32,142 bases of DNA from Eubacterium sp. (lineage in GTDB: Bacteria; Bacillota; Clostridia; Lachnospirales; Lachnospiraceae), in the NCBI GenBank assembly GCA_022767895.1, contig JALENH010000005.1, positions 1 to 32,142 on the forward strand, read 5' to 3'. The notes beneath the pieces were generated by a model. That model was not told where the DNA came from. It ran no database searches and saw only the letters and a program-made list of their open reading frames with translations. Shown piece by piece: positions 26,182-32,142 of the stretch (position 1 is the first letter of the stretch; each line of letters starts with the position of its first letter). A program made the position numbers and the translations under genes.

Positions 26182-26990
26182 TGAATTTCAGTGTGGAAGA
26201 ATTACTGCCGGTTGTGGGAAAGCTGGCAGAAAAGTATACCGGATGGGAAAGTACATCCATTACCTACGAAAAGGCGGAACAACTGATGGAGGCAGTTTTG
26301 TACTGTATCCGGGAAATGGACGGCCAGAAGGAAGGACTGGTGTCGCAGGAGAAAATGTCTGCTGAAATGGCATATGAGCTGGGGTATCAATGTGTGGTGG
26401 AAAAGGTAAAAGAAACATTGGATTTGTACCACAAAATATTGCCGGATTTTTCTTTTTATGAAAACCGGTGTCTGCGCGATACTTTTTTGAAAGGGATACC
26501 TGAATTTTTTCGGTGGTATGACGTGAAATTTGAACCGCAGAACACAATTTTGACGCTGGATTATCCGGTATTGGTTGATTTATCCGGTTGCTCCGGAATC
26601 GACAGAATTCACAAATATCTGGCTTGTATTCATGTGGAGCAGAAATTCCTGCAGCGTTTTCCGGAAGAAGAAGTAATCCACATTTTATCCCGATATAACA
26701 AGCACCACAGGGACATGATTGTAAATATCTGTGACTTTGTTTTGCTGGATATTGCGAAAAAAATGGTGGCGGAGGCTGGTCTGACGGGAGAGCAGGAAAT
26801 CAAAGATTTTCTCCGGAGTGTTGTTCCCAGACTGGTGCAGGAGTACTATGGGGGAGACGAGGATTTGTGTGATTATCTTTCCCATGGTATGGATAATGTG
26901 ATTACCCGGATTTTAATTTGCAAGGAAAATTTTATAGATTTTAATTTGCAAGGAAAATTTTTCTTGACATTTATCCGAAATGGGAGTTAA
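26178..26990 (+). CDS. Uncharacterised protein, DUF6179-like, with a shifted C-terminus
   Basis: A 270-residue soluble, mostly helical protein resembling DUF6179, recalled as a regular neighbour of DUF6323. FLKGIPEFFRWYDVKFEPQ and ILTLDYPVLVDLSGCSGIDR mark the conserved centre. ATG 26178 overlaps the upstream stop (ATGA) and has GGGAGG (26165-26170) seven bases before it. A 28-base tandem duplication at 26909-26961 changes the reading frame near the end. Without it the protein would end at a TGA shortly after ICKENF, so the last 16 or so residues are new. A promoter for the following operon overlaps its 3' end. Confidence 0.75.
   Translation: MMNFSVEELLPVVGKLAEKYTGWESTSITYEKAEQLMEAVLYCIREMDGQKEGLVSQEKMSAEMAYELGYQCVVEKVKETLDLYHKILPDFSFYENRCLRDTFLKGIPEFFRWYDVKFEPQNTILTLDYPVLVDLSGCSGIDRIHKYLACIHVEQKFLQRFPEEEVIHILSRYNKHHRDMIVNICDFVLLDIAKKMVAEAGLTGEQEIKDFLRSVVPRLVQEYYGGDEDLCDYLSHGMDNVITRILICKENFIDFNLQGKFFLTFIRNGS
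26909..26961. repeat. 28-base tandem duplication
   Basis: A 25-base AT-rich unit at 26909-26933 recurs unchanged at 26937-26961, giving a period of 28. As 28 is not a multiple of three, the two copies are read in different frames (ILICKENF then DFNLQGKF). Perfect identity points to a recent event. Confidence 0.93.
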
Positions 26991-26992
26991 AT
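26964..26992 (+). promoter_or_regulatory. Promoter of the ATP-grasp/alpha-E/transglutaminase operon
   Basis: TTGACA (26964-26969), 17 bases and TTAAAT (26987-26992), overlapping the end of the preceding gene and directly after the AT-rich tandem repeat, which may act as an UP element. No later promoter fits before the first gene of the operon. Confidence 0.6.
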
Positions 26993-27002
26993 AGGTACTA
27001 GA

Positions 27003-27036
27003 ACAAAGGCGTTAGGACTTTTCCTGACGCCTTTGT
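27003..27036 (+). other. Hairpin at the 5' end of the ATP-grasp operon mRNA
   Basis: ACAAAGGCGT-T-AGGA (27003-27017), loop CTTT, then TCCT-G-ACGCCTTTGT (27022-27036) form a 15-bp stem with one T-G pair. The tail CGTGTTTT is a weak terminator at best. With a start near 26999 the mRNA would begin with this stem, which fits a stabilising cap or an attenuator. Confidence 0.75.
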
Positions 27037-27068
27037 CGTGTTTTATGGAAGAGAAAGGGGGCAACCAA

Positions 27069-28388
27069 ATGCATGAAATGGACTTGTATGATCACACAGA
27101 AACGGTTAACGAGCTTTTGGCCCGCTATGGAGTGAAATTTGGTATTTATAAAAACAATACCTTTAAGGAGCAACTTTTTCCCTTCGATGCGATCCCCAGA
27201 ATTATTCCCAAAGAGGAGTTTGATAAACTGGAAAAAGGATTGAAGCAACGAGTTATGGCACTGAATCTTTTTCTTAAGGATATTTATGGTGAAAAAAGGA
27301 TTATCCGGGATAAAGTGGTGCCGGAGGAGTTTATTTATGCTTCCAGCGGCTATCTGACACAGTGTGAAGGAATTTGCCCGGTAAAAGGAATTTATTCCCA
27401 TATTTCCGGCATTGATCTCGTGCAGGGGAAAGACGGGGAGTGGTACATTCTGGAAGATAATCTGCGGGTGCCTTCCGGTGCTTCTTATCCCATGATTGCC
27501 CGTGAGCTGTGCAGACGGAGCAGTCCGAGAACGTTTCAGGAATATCACCTGGAGGACAACCGGAACTATGCGGACCTTCTGCGGCATACCATGGACTATG
27601 TCAACGTGGAAGGGCATACGGTGATTCTTACACCGGGACGATACAATGCCGCCTATTTTGAGCATTCCTATCTGGCGGAGCGGACAGGTGCCCATCTGGT
27701 GAACGCTTCCGCATTGCGGGTAGAGGATGATAAATTATATTTCATCAGTGCCAGTGGAAAGAAGGAGCGGGTAGGAGCTGTTTACCGGAGGATATCCGAT
27801 GAATATATGGATCCCATCGCCTTCAATGAGGAATCGCTGATTGGTATTCCTCACATCTTCGATGTGTACCGCAAAGGAAATGTGGCACTGCTTAACGGCA
27901 TCGGGAACGGCATTGCGGATGACAAGGGAATTTACTATTTTGTTCCCCGGATGATTCGCTATTATCTGGATGAGGAACCGATTCTGCAGAATGCACCGAC
28001 TTATCTTCCTTTTTATGAAGAGGACATGGCATATGTACTGGAACATTTTGATTCCCTCGTCTTAAAGGATGTGGCGGAAGCCGGCGGCTACGGTGTTGTA
28101 TTTGGAAGCAGTATGACAAAGGAAGAAAAGGAAAATTTTATTGCTTTGTTAAAACGGGAGCCACGGCGATTTATTGCACAGGAAGTTATTGATTTTATGG
28201 ATCTCGATATTATGGATAAGGGAGAAATTGTCCCCCGCAAAGCGGATCTTCGCGCCTTCGTACTGATGGCAGAGGAACCAATGGTGTGGAAAAGCGGTCT
28301 GACCCGGTTTTCCAGAAACCCGGATTCATTCATTGTGAATTCATCACAGGGAGGAGGTTTTAAAGACACATGGGTATTATCTCAGTAG
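27069..28388 (+). CDS. Circularly permuted ATP-grasp protein (type 2)
   Basis: A predicted ATP-dependent amide or peptide ligase of 439 residues in the family of circularly permuted ATP-grasp proteins (DUF404/DUF407). Conserved blocks appear in order: SHISGIDLVQGKDGEWYILE and DNLRVPSGASYP (near 115-145), LTPGRYNAAYFEHSYLA, LLNGIGNGIADDKGIYYFVP, LVLKDVAEAGGYGVVFGS, the glycine-rich ATP loop, RRFIAQEVI, and FIVNSSQGGGFKDTWVL at the end. Start 27069 has AAGGGGG (27055-27061) seven bases upstream. In-frame ATG 27045 lacks such a site. It overlaps the alpha-E gene by 19 bases. The family is known from predicted peptide-synthesis operons with alpha-E and transglutaminase-like proteins. The substrate here is unknown. 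Confidence 0.9.
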   Translation: MHEMDLYDHTETVNELLARYGVKFGIYKNNTFKEQLFPFDAIPRIIPKEEFDKLEKGLKQRVMALNLFLKDIYGEKRIIRDKVVPEEFIYASSGYLTQCEGICPVKGIYSHISGIDLVQGKDGEWYILEDNLRVPSGASYPMIARELCRRSSPRTFQEYHLEDNRNYADLLRHTMDYVNVEGHTVILTPGRYNAAYFEHSYLAERTGAHLVNASALRVEDDKLYFISASGKKERVGAVYRRISDEYMDPIAFNEESLIGIPHIFDVYRKGNVALLNGIGNGIADDKGIYYFVPRMIRYYLDEEPILQNAPTYLPFYEEDMAYVLEHFDSLVLKDVAEAGGYGVVFGSSMTKEEKENFIALLKREPRRFIAQEVIDFMDLDIMDKGEIVPRKADLRAFVLMAEEPMVWKSGLTRFSRNPDSFIVNSSQGGGFKDTWVLSQ

Positions 28389-29038
28389 AACAATTAGACC
28401 GGCTGTATTGGCTGGGGCGGTATGTGGAGCGGGTATATACTACGACATGCCTGTACTCCACCAGATATGATATTATGATTGATGGTGATTCCACCAGTTA
28501 TGCAGATTTCTGCAGAAATTTGGAAATTCCCAATATTTATACGTCACCGGAGGATTTTCGTTATACCTATGCCTATAGCGAAGAAGATGAAAATTCCATT
28601 TTCAGTAATCTGAACCGGGCCTATGATAACGCCATTGAACTTAGGGAGACCATCGGCAGTGAGGCGCTGTCTTACATCCAGCTGGCAATTTATGATATGA
28701 ATAAGGCCAAAATCAGTGATGCACCATTGATTGATTTACAGAAGGTGATGGATAATCTACATGCCTTCTGGGGTGTTATTGATGATGAGGTGGATGATGA
28801 ACGCTGTCGGAATACGATGTTGATTGGCAAGCGGGTGGAGCGAATTGACCTCTATGGCAGATTGAAGTTGGACCGCAAGGCAATGACTAGAGAGGTGCAG
28901 CGCCTGGCAGGCCGCATCGACCGGAGTGCCATTCATTATCAGAAATCCATGCTGGAAGAACTGCAACAGCTGGTAGAAGCAGAACCTCTGGATTATCATC
29001 ATATCGTACAGGATGTGGAGAGGATTCGCTGCGAATAA
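28370..29038 (+). CDS. Alpha-E domain protein (DUF403), short form
   Basis: A helical protein of 222 residues. The family start is clear: ISVEQLDRLYWLGRYVERVY, the counterpart of 'LYWLGRYLERAE' in alpha-E proteins. LNRAYDNAIELRETIGSEAL and the later ERIDLYGRLKLDR also fit. Most alpha-E proteins have about 300 residues, so this one lacks roughly a quarter. No frameshift is visible. GGAGGAGG (28350-28357) lies 12 bases before the ATG, inside the ATP-grasp gene. Alpha-E proteins are thought to partner the permuted ATP-grasp enzyme, and the 19-base overlap suits that. Biochemical role unknown. Confidence 0.87.
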   Translation: MGIISVEQLDRLYWLGRYVERVYTTTCLYSTRYDIMIDGDSTSYADFCRNLEIPNIYTSPEDFRYTYAYSEEDENSIFSNLNRAYDNAIELRETIGSEALSYIQLAIYDMNKAKISDAPLIDLQKVMDNLHAFWGVIDDEVDDERCRNTMLIGKRVERIDLYGRLKLDRKAMTREVQRLAGRIDRSAIHYQKSMLEELQQLVEAEPLDYHHIVQDVERIRCE

Positions 29039-29056
29039 AGGGAGTGGCAGACTACC

Positions 29057-29875
29057 ATGAAGACACTTTTGTTTGATTATGAAATGAAAATTGTTTTTGA
29101 TGCGCCTGTTTCAGATCATCGTTTTACTGTAAGGTGTATTCCGCTTGACAGTGAGAGACAGAAAATTCAGAAACTTTCGTATTCGATTTATCCTGACAGT
29201 TCACTGGAAACCGGTTTTTCCCAAGGCACAGATTCATTTGGAAATTTCTGTGTCTATGGGGAATGTGCCAGACCACATGAGCATTTCAGCATCCAGGTGA
29301 AAGGGGAGGCGGTTTCCGGTCTAAGCGACCATGAATCTGCCGAAGCACTGCATATGTTGGGACGATTCCGCTATCCATCCCATTACACCAGACCGGGAGA
29401 AAATCTGCTTGCTTACCATCGCAAATTTGCTTTTCCGGCCTCGGATACGGCGATGGAAAAAAGCATTGTTATGATGCGCCGGCTCTACCGGGATTTTTTA
29501 TATGTTCCCGGTGCTACCAATGTCAGTACGACGGCGGAGGAGGCAATGACTCTGGGACGTGGTGTATGTCAGGATTATTCTCACATTCTCATTGCCCTTT
29601 GCCATATGGAGCGGATTCCGGCCAGATATGTAGTGGGGATGTTGGAAGGGGAGGGAGCCAGCCATGCCTGGGTGGAGATTTATGACCGGGGGAGTTGGTA
29701 TGCACTGGATCCTACGAACAATCTGATTGTCAGTGATTCCCATATCAAAATCTCACATGGTCGTGATTACAAAGACTGCCTGATTAATCAGGGGGTTTTT
29801 ACCGGTCAGGCAGGTCAGCGGCAGGAAATTTATGTTTCCGTGAAAGAGGAAGAAAAAGAGGAGTGGAGAAAATGA
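29057..29875 (+). CDS. Transglutaminase-like cysteine protease family protein
   Basis: 272 residues. The N-terminal 110 residues are a beta-rich domain (FDYEMKIVFDAPVSDHRFTV; DSFGNFCVYGECARPHEHF) of the kind found before bacterial transglutaminase-like folds. The catalytic triad is complete: C171 (GRGVCQDYSH), H203 (GASHAWVEI) and D218 (YALDPTNN). No signal peptide is seen, so it acts in the cytoplasm. In such operons the protein is predicted to cleave or transfer the peptide or amide bond made by the ATP-grasp partner. It lies 18 bases after the alpha-E gene and overlaps the next gene by ATGA. Confidence 0.92.
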   Translation: MKTLLFDYEMKIVFDAPVSDHRFTVRCIPLDSERQKIQKLSYSIYPDSSLETGFSQGTDSFGNFCVYGECARPHEHFSIQVKGEAVSGLSDHESAEALHMLGRFRYPSHYTRPGENLLAYHRKFAFPASDTAMEKSIVMMRRLYRDFLYVPGATNVSTTAEEAMTLGRGVCQDYSHILIALCHMERIPARYVVGMLEGEGASHAWVEIYDRGSWYALDPTNNLIVSDSHIKISHGRDYKDCLINQGVFTGQAGQRQEIYVSVKEEEKEEWRK

Positions 29876-30843
29876 TACAAACAGTGACACAATTAACGTT
29901 ACCGGTGGATGAGACTCTGATGATACAGAAAAATCATCTGGTGCCGGAAGGGGAAGATTGCGGGAAGCGGATTAGTATCGTCACCGGAATTCACGGTGAT
30001 GAACTGGAAGGACAATATGTCTGCTATGAAGTGGCAAGAAGGATTCAGGAGCAGCCGGAACTCCTTACCGGTACCGTGGATATTTACCCGGCGATGAATC
30101 CCTTGGGAATCGATTCGGTGACCCGTGGAATTCCGTCCTTTGATATGGATATGAACCGGCTTTTTCCGGGAAATGAGGATGGCTCCATGACGGAATATCT
30201 GGCATCCCAAATTATAAAAGATTTGGAAGGCTCTGACCTTTGTGTGGATATCCACGCCAGCAATATCTATCTGACAGAAATTCCGCAGATTCGTATTAAT
30301 GAGCTGCACAAGGACTGGCTGGTGCCGATGGCTGCGAAGATGAATGTGGACTTCATCTGGGTGCATAGTAATGCGACGGTTTTGCAGTCTACACTGGCAT
30401 ACAGTCTGAATCATGCCGGTACTCCGACGCTGGTTGTGGAAATGGGAGTGGGAATGAGAATTACCAAATCCATTTGTGAACAGCTGGTGGATGGTATTTT
30501 CTACTCCATGAAGGAGATGGGAATCTGGCAGGGAGAGGTAAAACCGGTTCGTAAGCCAATGATTTCTATTGATGAAAGCAAGGTGGCATTTCTTAATGCC
30601 TCTGCTTCCGGTGTTTTTGTGCAGACAGCACGGCATGGACAATATTTGCAGGAAGGTGACGAAATTGGGCGGATTCTGAATCCACTGGCAGGGGAGGTAT
30701 GTTCTTTCGTCCTTTCGCCGGTAGACGGGGTTCTTTTTACCATCCGTGAATATCCAATTGTTGACCAGGGGTCACTGGTAGCCCGTGTACTGCAGAGAAA
30801 TGAGCCATATACGGCGGAATCTGAGGGGAGAGAAAAGGAATGA
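29872..30843 (+). CDS. Succinylglutamate desuccinylase/aspartoacylase family protein (zinc site intact)
   Basis: A zinc-dependent acylase or carboxypeptidase-like protein of 323 residues (M14/AstE-AspA superfamily), likely cleaving an N-acyl amino acid or amide. The zinc ligands are H41 and E44 (GIHGDELEG) and H128 (CVDIHAS). Substrate-binding DMNRLFPG follows the family pattern, and E190 (VVEMGVG) is the probable catalytic base. The C-terminal 100 residues look like the small beta-barrel of AstE proteins (GVFVQTARHGQYLQEGDEIG). GTG 29863 is possible, but ATG 29872, overlapping the upstream stop as ATGA with GAGGAG eight bases before, is preferred. It is fourth in the ATP-grasp operon. Confidence 0.88.
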   Translation: MIQTVTQLTLPVDETLMIQKNHLVPEGEDCGKRISIVTGIHGDELEGQYVCYEVARRIQEQPELLTGTVDIYPAMNPLGIDSVTRGIPSFDMDMNRLFPGNEDGSMTEYLASQIIKDLEGSDLCVDIHASNIYLTEIPQIRINELHKDWLVPMAAKMNVDFIWVHSNATVLQSTLAYSLNHAGTPTLVVEMGVGMRITKSICEQLVDGIFYSMKEMGIWQGEVKPVRKPMISIDESKVAFLNASASGVFVQTARHGQYLQEGDEIGRILNPLAGEVCSFVLSPVDGVLFTIREYPIVDQGSLVARVLQRNEPYTAESEGREKE

Positions 30844-31769
30844 AAGAGACTACATTATATCAAATTGATTCTTTATACCGGGATCATTTTCGTGTAAAGG
30901 GATACATTTTTGGCGAAGGGAAAAAATCCCTCTGTGTGATGGGAAGCTTGCGGGGAAATGAGATTCAGCAGATTTATGTCTGCTCCCAGCTGATCCAGTG
31001 TCTGAAATTATTGGAGGAAGAGGGCCTGCTTGCCAAGGGACACCAGATTCTTGTGGTACCCTCCGGTAATCCTTATTCCATGAATATCCAGAAGCGTTTC
31101 TGGCCAACGGACAACACAGATATCAACCGCATGTTTCCGGGTTATGATAAGGGAGAAACCACCCAGCGTATTGCTGATGGAATTTTCCGAGGGATTCAGG
31201 ACTATGAGAATGGAATCCAGCTCACTTCTTTTTACATGCCTGGGGATTTTATGCCGCATGTGCGTATGATGACGACAGGGATGGAAAATGTGGAACTGGC
31301 CAAACGATTCGGTCTTCCTTATGTTGTCCTGAGAGAGACAAGACCCTATGATACGACAACCTTGAACTATAACTGGCAGATTTGGGAATCCAATGCCTTC
31401 AGTCTTTACACGACGGTTACATCACGTATCGATAAAATAAGTGCCAAGCAGGGGATCGAGGCCATTTTACATTTTATGTATGAAGAAGGACTTTTGACAG
31501 AGCAGGTGGGGCGTGAGGATCCGGTTCCGGTTCATGTCATCCGGGATACAGATATGATTGTGGCACGAACGAGCGTAGCAGGACTCTTTGAAACCGAAGT
31601 GGCAGTGGGGCAGATGGTGTCAAAAGGAGAATTGCTGGGACGGGTACTGGACTCCTATACAGGAGATGTACGGGAGGAGATTTTTGCACCGACAGGAGGA
31701 ACCATTTTCTTCCTTTATACCGATCCTCTTGTGTATGAGAGGACCGCTGTATTTAAAATCGTGAGCTAG
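30840..31769 (+). CDS. Degenerate AstE/aspartoacylase-like paralogue lacking zinc ligands
   Basis: 309 residues, clearly related to the preceding protein. MGSLRGNEIQQ aligns with TGIHGDELEG, DINRMFPG with DMNRLFPG, and both end in a similar beta-barrel (GLFETEVAVGQMVSKGELLG). The zinc histidine is replaced by R38, the second histidine position falls on T129 (GIQLTSF against CVDIHAS), and the glutamate region reads LRETRP. E41 alone remains. It is therefore likely a non-zinc or inactive partner, perhaps a binding subunit of the active paralogue. ATG 30840 overlaps the previous stop (ATGA). It is the last gene of the operon, with no strong terminator after it. Confidence 0.82.
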   Translation: MKETTLYQIDSLYRDHFRVKGYIFGEGKKSLCVMGSLRGNEIQQIYVCSQLIQCLKLLEEEGLLAKGHQILVVPSGNPYSMNIQKRFWPTDNTDINRMFPGYDKGETTQRIADGIFRGIQDYENGIQLTSFYMPGDFMPHVRMMTTGMENVELAKRFGLPYVVLRETRPYDTTTLNYNWQIWESNAFSLYTTVTSRIDKISAKQGIEAILHFMYEEGLLTEQVGREDPVPVHVIRDTDMIVARTSVAGLFETEVAVGQMVSKGELLGRVLDSYTGDVREEIFAPTGGTIFFLYTDPLVYERTAVFKIVS

Positions 31770-32142
31770 GGGCGGATGAGTTCTGGTTTATGGTGGGGGG
31801 AACGGACTAAATTGGCCTTTCTTTTCTGGGAACCGTAAAATATACCGATGTTCTATCGGGGATTACGGTCTAAATTCTGAGTATGGAGTATACGACACGT
31901 AATTGACTCAGAATCTCTGGGGGTGACGGACTAAATAAGATATTATTGCAATTTGGGGGGTAAAGGTGTAGCGGAGGACTCCGAGTTTTACGGTTCAATT
32001 TGGCCTGTTGCGTTGTATAGACCGTTGGGCTTTTCTGAGACTGGAGGATTGTTACCGCTGAGATTTTTTATTTCTTTGAATAGTCCGTAATTGATTAGAC
32101 CATAATGGCTCAGCGTGGTGATTTTACGGTTCTACGAGGAGA
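31770..32142. other. Gene-free, repeat-rich stretch at the right edge
   Basis: No frame of note is open on either strand. The stretch has many short repeats. CGGACTAAAT occurs at 31803 and 31927, with CGGTCTAAAT at 31866. TTTTACGGTTC occurs at 31986 and 32122 and inverted at 31830-31840. CGTAATTGA occurs at 31898 and 32086. Hairpins include ACCGTAA/TTACGGT (31832-31869) enclosing CCGAT/ATCGG, ATTCTGAGT/ACTCAGAAT (31874-31914), and CGGA-GGAC-TCCG (31972-31983). Function unknown. Confidence 0.7.

Overview
The window reads as chromosome from a gut-type anaerobe of the Lachnospiraceae (Clostridia), close to Roseburia, Agathobacter or Coprococcus. The reasons are a butyryl-CoA:acetate CoA-transferase beside a full acetyl-CoA to butyryl-CoA gene set, a glmS ribozyme, strong AGGAGG ribosome sites, consensus TTGACA/TATAAT promoters, and secreted lysine-rich proteins. 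No tRNA, rRNA, insertion sequence, phage gene or CRISPR array was seen.

Layout. 1-186 is the tail of an upstream gene. 247-4604 (+) holds alaS and a methyl-accepting chemotaxis protein, closed by a hairpin that faces the CoA-transferase gene but (-). but diverges from coaD-thl-crt-hbd-bcd-etfB-etfA (+, 6282-12817). The shared 235 bp gap carries two good promoters, and a near-perfect Rex-type operator overlaps the coaD -35 box. Together these genes make a redox-controlled butyrate module: thiolase, dehydrogenase, crotonase, the bifurcating-type Bcd/Etf enzymes, CoA transfer to acetate, and CoA synthesis at the head.

12912-17026 (+) is a glycan operon: GT2 glycosyltransferase, NodB-like deacetylase, secreted GH5 glucanase, SGNH hydrolase. 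A LysR gene (-) then diverges from a DUF4867 gene that overlaps a secreted beta-helix protein. That protein is cut by an amber codon inside a C-terminal Ig-like domain. An AT-rich membrane/secreted ORF that looks like a fusion follows. glmS (-), with its ribozyme leader, diverges from aroB (+).

25732-26990 (+) carries two uncharacterised overlapping genes (DUF6323/DUF6179-like). 27069-31769 (+) is a tight five-gene cluster: circularly permuted ATP-grasp, short alpha-E protein, transglutaminase-like protease with an intact Cys-His-Asp triad, and two tandem AstE/aspartoacylase-like proteins, the second lacking the zinc ligands. It resembles a peptide or amide ligase plus hydrolase system of unknown product and is the best candidate here for undescribed biology. 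The last 373 bases hold no gene but are full of short direct and inverted repeats.

A recurring local design: two terminators (after etfA and after aroB) carry the -10 box of the next gene's promoter inside their loop.
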